A DNA stretch of 64,000 bases from Epiperipatus broadwayi (GCA_028023455.1 JAQFVV010007211.1:1-64000); one strand, 5' to 3'. Positions 34,205 through 46,680 are shown, counted from the first letter of the stretch. Notes: generated from the sequence alone by a model not told the origin. Translations and numbers: made by a program.

Positions 34205-35060
34205 AGAATACCTAATAAACATCACATGACCACCACTTCTTATGCTTGTGTCTAACTGTTGTTAAAACAGGCAAAACTCACTATACTTATTGCCACACAC
34301 AGCAGAGTAATCAATGAATGCCAGAAGGCTTGCGCATAAAATCCCCATCTAATGCCTACTCATCCAATATCCCCAGACTAGTTTCTGGCTTGTGGCCTTC
34401 ATCAGTGAGGGGCCTTGGATCTGAGAGCACTGCACCTAGATCTTAGGATCTAATGCAACCCTCCAGCAGCCACCTTTTATCTCTACATAACTACAAAACT
34501 ATGAGTCTTAAACTGAAAACCCCTTAATGTCTTCAATCCAAGCCCACCAGCTTATATAAGCATATGGGTCTGAATCCAGTTCAGTACACATACATTTTGG
34601 TGTCTTTTGGTGCTTTAATTACCATAGCCACCACTATCCTATTAGGCAGTATTGGTTTTAAGCCAATAAACATCACATGTCCACCATTTCTTATGCTTGT
34701 GTTGTTAAAACAGGCAATATGTATTGCCACACACAGCAGATCCATATGACTATATAAACTGGTGAGCTTGGATTGAAGAAATTAAGGTGTTTTCAGTTTA
34801 AGACTCATAGTTTTGTAGTTAAGTGGAGATAGAAGGTGGATGCTGGAGGGTTGCATTGGATCCTAAGATCTAGGTGCAGTGCTCACAGATCCAAGGCTCC
34901 TCACTTATGAAGGGTCACAATCCAGAAACTTGTCTGGGGATATTGGATAAGTAGGCACTAGATGGGGATTTTATGCACAAGCCTTCTGGCATCCATTGAT
35001 TACTCTAGCTTGCTGTGGGTGGCAATACATATAGTAAGCTTTGCCAGTTTTAATAAAGTA
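34205..35060. mobile_element. Large foldback element, family PAL, about 800 bp
   Basis: Left arm 34260-34590 and right arm 34740-35050 are inverted copies along nearly their whole length: outer caggcaaaactcactat / atagtaagctttgccag, then gagtaatcaatgaatgccag / ctggcatccattgattactc, cccagactagtttctggctt / aagaaac-type partner at 34925-34945, and the leucine-codon-free interior gatctaatgcaaccctccag / ctggagggttgcattggatc. The centre (34590-34735) has catcacatg and atgcttgtgtt with partners at 34220-34260. No transposase is encoded. The small ORF at 34564-34749 spans the centre and has no domain. Confidence 0.8.
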
Positions 35061-35094
35061 TACCTCTTAAATAGCAATTTTTACAACATATTTA

Positions 35095-35185
35095 TGATGG
35101 AGACTATCTTGAGATGGCATGGAGAGTTGAGGGTTGTGTGAAAGTCTGAGTTTGAATCACATATATTACATTATATATGTACAGG
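35095..35185 (+). repeat. tRNA-like repeat, family G, short copy
   Basis: gatggcatggagagttgagg, gtgaaagtctgagtttgaat (B-box-like) and atgtaaacctgtacagt-type tail. Same wording as 35600-35715 and the arms of 12948-13112. Confidence 0.6.
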
Positions 35186-35439
35186 TGTATGTAAACCTGT
35201 ACAGTGTATTCATTTACATATTTAAAAACATACTGTGTTAAAGGTCTGCCCATCCCTCACATAAGTATGTAAATGGATTATTGTCCAGTACAACATAAGG
35301 GATCAGAATGACTAAATGATTAACATTGGTAAGATGACAACCTTGGCACTAATGTGGGCGTTTAACATGGGGTTTGAATATTCCATCATCAGATTTTCAA
35401 TGAAATGGATGTCTGAAGAGTTGTGGATTGGAATAGTTT

Positions 35440-35715
35440 GAAGTCTGTTTATTAAAGTATGAAGATGGCTATCTTAATATAAAGCTGAGCACTGATTGTA
35501 TATATGTGTGAGGATAGTAATCTGGACAAACTGATTGCTGGTTTAGCATGAAATATGCATATTGGTGATTATTTATCTTTTCAACATGTGTATGATCAGG
35601 TAGGTCAGCATTATAAGATGGCATAGACAGTTGAGGGTTTTGTGAAAGTCTGAGTTCGAATCCCTTATATTACATTATACATGTGTATGTAAACCTGTAC
35701 AGTATATTAACTTAA
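35440..35715 (+). repeat. tRNA-like repeat, family G, long copy
   Basis: The body (aagctgagcactgattgtat, acaaactgattgctggttta, caacatgtgtatgatcaggt) is followed by gatggcatagacagttgagg and gtctgagttcgaatccctta, which includes a near-consensus Pol III B box (gttcgaatcc). Body shared with 25830-26055. Probably SINE-like. Confidence 0.6.
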
Positions 35716-37260
35716 TAATTTAAGAAAATTTATTTTATATGATATCATTCCAAACATTATATATGCACTAAATTAAACTTTATTAAGGATCCCAAAAAAA
35801 TCCCAATAAAATGTCGCTTTGAAAGGAAGCATAAACTTTATGTGGCATATAATATTTTTAGACACAAGAAATGTTAAACTTGCCTTGCAGAGTTTCTGAA
35901 TATGTGGTTTATGCGTACAAAGTTTCTGACATCGTTAATGAAAAGCCATTATAGATCATATCTGCACATTAGCAGAAAACTATTCTATTTTTTTCCAATT
36001 TGATAATAAAGCTATTTTAATATATCGTGTTCAGAATTCAGAAATTTTTTTTCGTCCGTTTTTCTCTAAATTTATTGATTCACACAATAAAAGTCTATTT
36101 ATAATTATCTATTAACATTTTAAAAAATATTGATTTTCTAATCTAAAAAAAATTTTTTTTTTTATCTTAAACAATTTATTGCAATTTTCCCATTCGATTA
36201 TCTTTGTATTATGTTTACAATTAGTGTAGAATTTCTATGAATTTAGCATTTTACTTTTTTACATCCAATCTATTATTTTTATTAGATCTATAACATCTGT
36301 TTTAGTTATTCTCTATATTAAAAAAAAATTGTAAAACATAGAATTTATTTGACAAAAAGTTTCGTATAATATTTTCTATAGAAATATTTAACTTATCTGG
36401 ATAGATATTACTTTCGATCAGAATAATTACGAACATGATATTTAGGCATTTTATACGTGTTTCTTGTTTGAAGATAAATGTTAATTAGTAATATATGTAT
36501 AAATTAGTAATACAAAAGAATAATTACAATGAAGGAATTCAAACTTAATATTGAATTTGCTTTTAATTGAAAATTAAAATCGGTAATCAATAATACAATA
36601 TTTCAATGTGATAAAGTAGTACAAATAATTTCACAGCGAAATTTAAAGCGTAGCTATCAATAATAAAATTAATATCTTTTGTAATGTTTTATAACTACAT
36701 ACATTCAGTATGTAATTATAATGTTTAATTCTTTCCATATATATATATTCCACTGTAGAAAAAAAATATATTCCTGAATTTCTTTGTACAATGAAGTTAT
36801 TACTAATTATTAACGATTGTTTGATGGATGGTCTAAATATTGATTTAGATTTAAGCATTGGATGTCTAAATAAATATTTTAGTTATGTGTTAGTTACTTG
36901 AACAAAAATACTATTGTTTATAAATCTTTAGTTACCTAAACATTACATCATATGATGCTTAATCCATGAGATTAATCTTCTGAAAATCTGCTTCTGCCGC
37001 TATAAATACTGAAATTGATTTGTCTTTTAAAATTGAAACGTCAATCAATGTACAATTCTTGTGCTTTATATATTTCATTGGATAAAATTTAATATTAACT
37101 CTTTAGTTAAGAATGTTTGCAATATATTTATATATAACAATGTAAAGTTCAATAAGAGCCAGTTGTTCTCTTATGGCAATAAATTATCAAACAAACATTA
37201 TGGATAGAGCAGTATTACCAAATTCACCACTTCCTTTATTTTGCTGTAATATCTTATATA
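35716..37260. other. AT-rich DNA, no gene seen
   Basis: No coding signal or known family. Confidence 0.5.
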
Positions 37261-37564
37261 AATGCAATGAATCCACTGTACTTTGAACACTTTTAGCAAA
37301 AAACCTTTTATTGTACATATATGCATATACAATCTTATGTTTCAACTGTCCTGCATTCTTCTTCAGGTCCACTTTTACTTTAATTATTGATCTAACCAGT
37401 AGCCTTGTTCAAAGCCATGTTTACTTTAATATTTTAAAACATTAAAGTAAAGTGGCTATGAAGAACAATAAAAGCCAATCAAAATGTAAGATTGTGTATG
37501 CATATATGTACAATAAAAGATTTTTTGCTAAAAAGTGTTCAAAGTGGAGTGGATAAATTGCATT
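37261..37564. repeat. Foldback, about 300 bp
   Basis: aatgcaatgaatccactgta...ctttgaacacttttagcaaa...ttttattgtacatatatgca is mirrored by tgcatatatgtacaataaaa...agtgttcaaagtggagtgga...taaattgcatt. A second inner pair uses ccacttttactttaat / attaaagtaaagtgg. Short direct repeats cattatggataga lie at about 37196 and 37561. No coding content. Confidence 0.75.
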
Positions 37565-37667
37565 ATGGATAGAATTATGTATAATAATATTGCTTCAAGA
37601 GTGCAATCTCTTGCGTTACATATATTATGACATTGTAGTTGTTTACCATTATATATATGTATATATA

Positions 37668-38065
37668 AACCAAGAATAGCCAAGGTAAATAAACTCTAAA
37701 GCACAACCACTGTTTTCACTTCTACAGGCAGATCTCTCAAGTACAAAGGCCTAAAATCATATCAACAAATATATACTGTTATCCACCATTCCCAATTACA
37801 CCAGACTCTCTTAATATTAAAAAAACTATTAAAAAATTTAATTGCTTCAAAATCATAATTTTTTAATAATAAAGATTCTTAAACTTATTTAAGAGTTATT
37901 TTAATATTATGAATCTGTGAGATATATTGGAAATTATGAGTTTTATTTAGTATACATTGTTGATACATTTTAGTCCTGTGCACTTGAGAAGTTTGCTTGC
38001 AGCAGTGAAACCAATGATTGTTTTAGAGATTATTTTCTTTGACTAATCTGGATTAGTTTTGAATT
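37668..38065. repeat. Foldback, about 400 bp, related to 29320
   Basis: Left arm caaccactgttttcacttct...ctcaagtacaaaggcctaaa mirrors right arm tttagtcctgtgcacttgag...gcagtgaaaccaatgattgt. The 29320 segment is a single copy of the same arm, which shows this is a dispersed family. Confidence 0.65.
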
Positions 38066-39260
38066 TGGAGTAATTTTAATTATTTTATTGACTAGTTTAG
38101 CTTTAGGCTTTTAATGTTTTTTATATATTTAATAACATTTCCATACTCTCCATTCTAAATATTAATGCAAAATAATACTCCCGCAGAGATTAAATGTATT
38201 TTTTAATTATTTATCATTCCAAGTACACTTTCAATGCTTTCACATCATTTTCATGGTAAATCTGTAGACTAACCATGAATATGTATACCTAGTACAATAA
38301 ATATTGTTAAAATTTTATATCTATTCTCTGTAGGAGTATTATTTTCTATTAATATATATATATTCTAATCATATTTAAAATTTCCACTTCACACTTTCTT
38401 GAAATTTACAAATAAAAACATCTGTAAAAGATAAATGACTTCATGACAAATAATTAGTAATAACCATGGATCTGAATTGGTCCTATAAGAAATATGAATG
38501 CAAAAAAAAAAAAAGAGAATTGTCAATCAAATTTAATTTATATATATTAAAATAATATTAAAATATAAATTGGGATAAATTAAATATAAATAAGTGCAAC
38601 TAAGTTATTTATGAAAGCAAAAGAAAGTTATATTGTATTTTATTAAAGTAAAAATATTTTCTCATAAGATAAGCATTCTTAAAAATTTCAATTAGTAATA
38701 AATAATTGTGATTAAAAAGGATCAAATTCGAGATTAATTAAGCTGACATAATTGAAGATAGAATTCTGATCTAGAAATAGAATAGAATTAATTGCAACTA
38801 GATTGATCTACAAATTTCTATGACTACAACATTGCTACCTGTAAATGATCTGGAACAGGATAAAAGTTCATCTGTGAGAAAAATATAGGATTCATGCAGC
38901 TTACATCATCAGAGCTGATTTATGTTGTAACCAAGAAACTGCAAGTTTTGTGTGTTCAAGAGGACTACATATGTATCCAGTGAACTTCACTACAGAAAGT
39001 TCAAATGGAAACTTAGGGAATTTTACAGGTTATACTAGCCTTATTATCATTTAGTTTGCTTCCAAAATACAATATGTATGACATTTAATATGATTTTATT
39101 ATATGTAAACATTATTTAATATTATGTGAAACTTTTGTTAAATAATATTCATTTTTTATTTACTTGTTGGCAGATAAATATCAAAGTTAGTTATTCAAAT
39201 TATTTACTTCTTCCACTCTCACTACAATTGCTGCATTCATAGTAGCAGTATGCAGCATAT

Positions 39261-39262
<2 letters not shown>
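38066..39262. other. AT-rich DNA, no gene seen
   Basis: Nothing recognised. Confidence 0.5.
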
Positions 39263-39305
<43 letters not shown>

Positions 39306-39328
39306 TATTATTATTATTATTATTATAT
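39263..39328. repeat. (ATA)n/(ATT)n inverted trinucleotide tract
   Basis: About 13 ataata units followed by attattatt units, making a self-complementary simple repeat able to form a hairpin. Confidence 0.9.
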
Positions 39329-39424
39329 ATAATAATTCTAGAACTAATCAAAATATATAATTATCTATATTGTCTTAGATTCATCTGCAACTGCCATAGT
39401 ATATAGAAAAATAACTTCTTTGAC

Positions 39425-39990
39425 TTTTTCATTAGTACTTGTTCATCATTATTTTTAATAATTATCAATCTAATGATAGATGAAGATATGACCAAAATTT
39501 ATCGTCTCTTTCTGATCCACACATTTTCTTCTCCATGTTATAACAACACTCTTTCTTCTTTTATTCATTGATTTGACATTTGATTTTTAGAGGTATTTTA
39601 CAATCTTTAGGTATACTTTTTATGTCTTCAACTGTCCATTTATAATCCTTTTATAGCAATATATCCAAACTGATTTTTTATTTTATTATCTTATTTCATT
39701 TAATGATATCAATCATTGCCCTTTCTATTTTTTAACTTCAAAATTTCACTTTCAACCTTTTAGGGTTTTCAAATATACATAAATTCATACTGCAATAATC
39801 ATTTTAACAATTATTTAAACAATTTTCCAGTATCAATGTTAATCCACAGTCCAATTTAAAAATGATCATTTGAATCTGACTTCCAGGTTGTTAAGGTATC
39901 TCTTTCCATTGTAAGTGTTCAGCATGCTGCTATCATTTTTCGATTTTTTTCACTCTCTTATACTTGTCTAAAGTACTATTTTTATGATTT
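39425..39990 (-). pseudogene. RTE-like LINE 3' fragment (old, degraded)
   Basis: Plus-strand words such as atcattatttttaataattatcaat, gatgaag, cgtctctttctgatccacac, attttcttctccatgttata and tcttcaactgtccatttata follow, in order, copy B 20580-20830 (the 3' end of the minus-strand RT). Substitutions and small indels are scattered evenly, unlike copy C, so this looks like true age. No open frame remains. Confidence 0.65.
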
Positions 39991-40439
39991 TTCATTTGTT
40001 TAATGACAGAAATTGTAATTAAAATTTATATTGATTTATTAGTTTTAAAAAGTATCTGAAGATGTCAGTATCATTCAGATATCAAAATGCAAGAGCCAAA
40101 CAGTGCCACTGATTGGTAGATTCTTTATTCTCAGTTATTGAAAGTGAGTTTTTTCTACATTGAAAACAAAAAGTATATATTTTACATAATTTATTTAGAT
40201 ATTGATAAGTATTTATGCAACAATGTTTATTTATAATTTCCTAAAGATTTGTATTGATGATATTTTACTATTATTTATATGGTAGACTATTTCGATCATT
40301 TAATATTAAGTAATAAATGTTCAGTTATTCAGAAAAAAGTAAATTAGTATCATATTTCATCAAAAATCCTATTGTCAGGTCTAGAAATTCATCTTGCCAA
40401 AATTTGTGAAGATTTCGTATTAAAGTTCTTAGTCCTTTG

Positions 40440-41705
40440 GCATACAAAATCCAGTGCTTTGTCAAAAATTTGAGACATTTTGTGGAATTAATGAATAAAA
40501 TTAAAATTGAGTAACTGATATCCTAGTAAACTTTAATGTCCAAAATTTATTCACAAATGCATCATGTGAAGAAGCTGTTTCAATTGTAAGAAAAATAATA
40601 AATGGTGAAAATATCTTACAAACTAAAACAACTCTTTCATGGATAGTATAATGGAACTATTAACATTTTTCATAACAGCGATCTGTTTTCAATACAACAC
40701 AGAATTCTTGCAACACTATGGGCTTACCATTTCCATCTCTGATTAGCATTATTTACATGAAAGAACTTGAAAGCACAGCAATAAAATAACATCCATATCC
40801 ACCTAAAGTGTTGTTTCACAATATTGGTGATAAATTTATTGTATGGCCACATAATGAAGTACTGTTAAGGGGATATGTTGTTGATGTTTTTTGGAAAATG
40901 TACAAAAATTGGCATATTTAGATTGTGTCAAGTCTTCCTCATGGCAAAATCAAAACTACAGTTTACAGAAAATCCACCCATACAGGAAAATGCTTAGCAT
41001 ATACATGCAATCGCACCATAAACACAAAACATGGAATTATACCATCACTATGAAACAGAGTAAATGAAGTTATGTTTAAAAACCAGCAATTTGAAAAAAA
41101 TGAAAAGATTTATATAGAACAAAATGGTTATACATCAGCTGTTATTAAGAAAACCTTAAATTGACAACAAAGCAATTATTTTATGAACAAACAATTCTTA
41201 GTACTGTAATGTATCTATACATATGAAATAACAGATAAATTGAGAAAAATCTTCAAATCAATATAACATAAAAAAAGCTTTCCAGAGCCATATCACTCTG
41301 TGAGGAATTCTAACATCTACAAAGTCTAAACTTAAAATGCTGAAAAAAACTGCATCTATGAGATACCATGTGAATGTGGAAGAATGATATTGGTGAGATT
41401 ACTCATCCCATTGAAAAGCACTTGCAATGAAACAAATTGATGATTATAAGAGAGAAATGGTAGAAGACAATGAATGTACCAGTCAACATATGTTCAATTG
41501 GGAAAATACATAAATATTGGATTGAAAAGAAAAGGTACAAAGAAGAAAATTTAAAAAAGCTGTTCACATAACAATGGAAAAATGTCCCATAAGCCAACTT
41601 AGTGTCATTATGCATAATGTAGGTAAACTACTAATCAACCTTGTGTTTTAGGGAAAAGTGGAAAAATCTGGAAGAACCTTATAGATAAGTGTGAAATTTC
41701 TATTA
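40440..41705 (+). pseudogene. Penelope-like element relic: RT plus GIY-YIG, frames stitched
   Basis: No long open frame, but successive frames give an ordered Penelope protein: VTDILVNFNVQNLFTNASCE with EEAVSIVRKIING (palm N-terminal), LQHYGLPFPS and IIYMKELESTAIK (G(x)PMGSPVSP / LYME region), IGDKFIVWPHNEV (YxDD box, 40823-40845), TTVYRKSTHTGKCLAY (about 40957-41005), AVIKKTLN, NCIYEIPCECGRMI (nuclease start, about 41347-41388), IEKHL, then YKEENLKK and MEKCPIS-like tail. The active-site first Asp is replaced by Gly (IGDK). The IPCECG stretch preserves the Cys-rich form expected of Penelope nucleases. Several frameshifts and stops: an old dead copy. It is distinct from the PLE at 28 kb. Confidence 0.8.
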
Positions 41706-41711
41706 TATATT

Positions 41712-41910
41712 ACTTTTGGCAGGAGGGCTCAGTTGGTTAGAGCATTACCTTAAAATTTAATATTGAAGAATCTAATGATCCCAGTTTGAATCTCATGTTA
41801 ATACTGTCACTGGTCATGCCCTAAACACCTGAAGAAGAGGGGAGAATAATACCTCTTAAAACATTGTGCATATACTAATATGTGTATGTCATTAGTCCAG
41901 TATGTAAATA
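41712..41910 (+). mobile_element. tRNA-derived SINE, family S2, copy 2 (best A box)
   Basis: ggctcagttggttagagcat matches the Pol III A-box consensus well, and ccagtttgaatctcatg fits a B box. The body has tactgtcactgg, cctgaagaagaggggagaat, acctcttaaaacattgtgca and tactaatatgtgt. It sits immediately after the Penelope relic. Confidence 0.8.
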
Positions 41911-43007
41911 CAATGTTTGATTATAATTAGATTTTATTTGGAAAAAAAAGACTTGATTTTAAACAGAATTGTTTAATTTCAAATTTTAAAACAGAATTTT
42001 TATTTGATGATGCATGAAACAAAAACTCATTTTAATTTTAAAAATGCCATTCAAATAAATATTTTTTTCAATATTTTTTAATCAGCAAAGACAACCCTAA
42101 TAAGGAAAAAAATGTTCTCCTTATGTATTTCCCTATAGTATATTTTTATGTACATAAAGTTAAAATATTCATTTATAAACTTATATTTATGATCAATAAC
42201 ATAAAGATTATTAAATATAATGTAGATTAAAGGTTTAAGTGTAAAAATGAAATATTAAAAATGTTGAATAAATTATTTTTGTAATTATTAATCAAGCAAA
42301 TTTCAAATCATGACCTAGATGAAATTCTAATAAATTTATCAAATCCATCAATAAATTATAGTTATTAAATATGCAACATTGAGAATATATAAATTTATTT
42401 TACTGTCATGTTAGAAGAAAGAGTAAAAGCAGAATATCAGAGATGTTGATTACTTAGTAAAAAACGAAGAGAAAGAGAAAAAAGAACAGTAAAATAATGG
42501 ATAGAAGATCTGATGAATATTATGGTAAATATTGATCTTTCCATCACATATTTTATGGATAGGAAGATAAGGAAGAGGAAAATTTGGGACATTGAACTAA
42601 GGAATCTTGTAGAACATAATTGATAATTTCAAAAGACCATGTTAACAATGTAGTTGAAACAAATTCTTAAAATTCCTTCGATTCAGCTTTTAGCTTTTTT
42701 CCAAAGATGTATTAATTTGGCTTTTTCTAATTAAATATGCAATATATAGCCAGGGATTTAGAATCCTATAACGAGTGTATGAACAATGTATATAATATAA
42801 AAGCATCGGTAATATTCTAATAATAATGTTTTATGAATTTTCATTTGGAGGTAGCAATTAAAAAATGTTTTTTTTCTTTATCCTTTTTTGCTTCGTTTAT
42901 ACTATTTATTAATGCACGTTAAAATTAAAGTTTACTTTGGTAAAAAATGTGGATTTAATTTTTGCTTCTTCCAGCATAAAATAAAAATAGAGTAATTAAT
43001 TAATAAT
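41911..43007. other. AT-rich DNA, no gene seen
   Basis: A purine-rich patch at 42410-42650 resembles LINE-like composition but no motif could be read. Confidence 0.45.
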
Positions 43008-43128
43008 TTGTTGTCTAATGTACTTTTGATGTGTAAATATCACCAGGATTATATATATATTATTTTTCTCTTGGTGATATTTACCGATCATAGTAAATTA
43101 GGTAATAAATTATTAATTAACTAATGTC
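43008..43128. repeat. Foldback, about 120 bp
   Basis: taattaataatttgttgtct...tgtaaatatcaccagga is mirrored by tcttggtgatatttaccgat...ggtaataaattattaatta, with an AT-rich loop near 43055. MITE-like; no second copy spotted. Confidence 0.65.
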
Positions 43129-45279
43129 ATTTATTCTTTTAATTTTATTTTTCTTCCTTTAATAAAACAAGATTTTTAATATTACATATTCCCCCTTTTT
43201 GATACAATTTCCGTTATCATCTGAATTTTAGAGTTTAATCGAAAACATTAATGAGCCCTTTAAATCATTGTCTGCATACAAATATTTATTTTATTGGAAC
43301 GTTTCCAATTCTGACTTTTCCGGACTTAATCTTCATATGAATTTTATGCAATAAAGACTTTCGAGTACTTATTTTTATTTTACCGATAAAAGTTTGTTTC
43401 CCCGAAATAACTTTTTTAAATGAGAAACGCCATACATATGGTGGAAAAATATTTTGCTTTGTACTGCCGGCACTTAATTCTTCATGTAAGGTGCGTAGCC
43501 ATTCTTATGCATCATCGGGTATTTAATGGTATATTTTTTATAAGATTACTTTTATGTATTTGAATAAGAAAGTTTTGATCAGCTACATATATAATGCAGA
43601 AATATAGAACAACAGTGTCTTGTTTGAGAGGATTTAATTTTAGACAATCATAATAATTTTAAATTCTATACATACAATTGTTTAATTCAAAAATTAAATG
43701 TTTATATATTATAAAAAGCTTCATTGCGCAATCGCAGTTCATTTTCTTATCAAGCCTATGACTTGGGATTTGAATCCAGACAGAATGCTGATGATCCATA
43801 AATAAACTCCCATTTTGATCAGTAAGTGTATATTTTGTTATTCTTAATTAAAATGTAAAACAAGGATGGAAATCTGTTCAAATCTCATCACCTGACAATT
43901 GGCAAATATGTTAGATAATGTTTTCCCTTACCCTATTTATCTTTATAAAAACTGTAAGAGTTTTAGCCTGCAACAGGGTATTTAAACTTTGTTTCATCTA
44001 TCTTTAGTTTCATATAATACGTTTTACTAATGCATAAGAAGCATAAAATAGCAATGCATTTATTTCCACTATTTATATTATTATTTGCATAAATGAGCAA
44101 AATATAAATCGAATGGTTTATTACTCCGAAGTTACTAAGAAAGTCGATCACCGAAAATGACCTAACAGGATCATGATCCATGGACTTTGAGCTCCAGAAT
44201 ATGCCGATCTAACAATCTATAAAAATCACGCAATGGACAGTGTCCTTACTAAATGTATCATTGTTGAGTTGGAGGTAATGTATATTTTAAAATATCCATT
44301 ACTTATTACTTATATGGCAATCTCTAATGTACTGATCTTAACTTTATATTTATGTTACCAAAATAAACAATCGTGTTTAAAAACCAAATTACTAAACATC
44401 GGATGTATTTCAGAGTTAAATGTAAATAATAATTGCATCAATTAAAAAAAAGGAAATGTTTTACACGTATGTCTGTGCCACATCCTCTTCTACTGAACTA
44501 TAATTAATGGGATAACGTCATAACAGTCTAATTGCCATATAAAAAAAAAACAAAATTATTTCAAATTAAATTTTAAAAAATAAAAAAAACATATATAACT
44601 ACTACACCTACCCATACTGCGATCTGTAAGTAGAACTAATAAATATCAATTTAGAGATATTATATAATTTAGTAATAGAGTAGTCGATCATTCGAAAACG
44701 TAACATAATATTCATTTATTACAAATGATAAACTGGGTTTTGTTCCAGGAATATATACTCTATATTCTACGACTACTGACTAAATCTCACTGGGCATAAT
44801 TTGTATGTGCCAATTATATATATTTAATTAAACATTAAAATAATCATTATTTAAAGAAGTCATATGTTGGGATATTTTTATTGTCTAACTTAGTGATTTC
44901 CAATTTGAAATCCATATTCCATATAAACTAAAATATTTTGGAGTATTGCAAAAAAAAAAAGAGAATAATAGAAAAAAAAAAACACATGAAATATTTAAAA
45001 TGTTGTAATGCTTTCAAAATAATCTGTGCTATATTATTCAGTCTATCTTTGAGTTTTAACATAAATACATTTGCATTATGTGTTCAACATTGCGTTCCAT
45101 TGCATTTTAATCCAATTTTTTGGCTATTATATTTGAAGTTAGATTTAAAAAAATAGATTTAACATAACAGAATCTCTATTAATTACAAATATGTTAGTAA
45201 TAGGATATAATTTATGAAATAATTTGTTAGCCTTGTCCTAAAATAAGAATTCAAGAGGGGCTTTTATCACCTTTCATAG
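43129..45279. other. AT-rich DNA, no gene seen
   Basis: Small open frames (43963-44181, 44233-44445, 44938-45156) have no recognisable features. A weak tRNA-like stretch near 43715-43790 (acttgggatttgaatccag) could be an old SINE. Confidence 0.45.
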
Positions 45280-45430
45280 AATAGCATAGTTTGTTAGAGT
45301 ATCATCAAATGTTTAATATTAATCAGTTCCCTATGCTAAATTACCATTGGTCAGGTCAGATACAGCTGAAGAAGAGGATGAAACAGTACCATTCAAAAAT
45401 TATGATGTATATTAAACTGTGAATTATTAT
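45280..45430 (+). mobile_element. tRNA-derived SINE, family S2, copy 3 (degraded)
   Basis: gcatagtttgttagagtatc (A-box side), accattggtcaggtcagata, acagctgaagaagaggatga, aacagtaccatt. Same order as 41712. Confidence 0.65.
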
Positions 45431-46479
45431 TAACAGTTAAATGTGTTAAGAAAAGGTTTAAATGAAACTGATTTTTTAAAAAAATAACTATGCTAGATAA
45501 CAAAAATAAATATTCCATCTTATAACTTCAAGTAAAACACCATACACACAAATTTTCAAACAGATATTATTTAAAGTTGGTTTTCTTCCTGCGATTAAAA
45601 TCAGAAGCTTATAATGATGTTCCTGGAGATCAAAAGTCAATCTATTAAGTATTGATACTCAAATGTTACATGCTCTCCAATAATAATTAACAATTTGTTC
45701 TATATATAATTTTATGCATTTGGAGTGTGCTACCATAAAGTCTATGGTTTCAGAATGGAGATTCTGCATTTGAATGTCACATACCTTTCTACAAACTACC
45801 CATTTAAGTCATGTTTTCATTATGTAAACATGAAATCACTTTTATTAGTTAAGACTGAATTTTGTGGTATTACAATGACCCTTTTGTTTTATAATCAGAA
45901 AAAATAACACTTTTTGGCATCCAACATAATCAAGGATCATTGCATTCCAAATAAGTGTAACTAAATATTCATTTATTGTGATCAGTATTTGGATATCCAA
46001 GTAGGGTGACTATAGGACAATTATCTAACAAAATGTGAATCAATTTGGAAATATTCTATAACATGGATGCAAAATTTAAATTCCAGACAGATTCATTTTT
46101 TTATTAAACATGTTAGGTGCATCTAATAAGAATTTTATCACAAAATGTTATTTATAGACAATGAATGATACTATCTTATCTTTTTGATACAATTGGATTC
46201 AAGTGAAAACGTCTGATTTATATTTTATTTCTTATAAATATTTATAACTAGGGTTATTTGAAAGTAGTTGGAATTCAAAACAGTGGTTAAAGTTTTACAT
46301 ATTTTGTTTGATCTTATCGTAGTAATATTATGTGGTTTAGTGCACTGATAGTGTTGGTCTCTGCTTGATAAAACATTTGGCTTTAAAACTAACCTTAACA
46401 CAGTTTAATTTCACGTAGGAAAAGATGGAAAATGCAGAAGAGTCTTTCTTAATAGGAATATAAAATGGCTATTGACTGT
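45431..46479. other. AT-rich DNA, no gene seen
   Basis: Nothing recognised. Confidence 0.5.
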
Positions 46480-46680
46480 TGCTTTGGTAGAGTGGCTCAG
46501 TTAATTAGAGCATTATTTTAAAATTTAATATGCAAGAATTGAGAGGTTCCAGTTTGATTCCCATTCACTTACTGTTACTGCTCAATCCAACGACACTTGA
46601 AGAGGACAGTAGAAAATACCACTTGAAACAATGTGTATATACTAATCTGTGCGCTTCTGCTGACAGTTAGATATAACTGG
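46480..46680 (+). mobile_element. tRNA-derived SINE, family S2, copy 4
   Basis: agagtggctcagttaattag (A box, 46491), gaggttccagtttgattccc (B box), actgttactgctc, cacttgaagaggacagtaga, taccacttgaaacaatgtgt and closing ctgacagtta. This copy keeps GAAAC after the inner stem region. Confidence 0.8.

Noticed and set aside
43700-43800. tRNA-like stretch with acttgggatttgaatccag
   Set aside because: Only a B-box-like match; no A box, no second copy seen.
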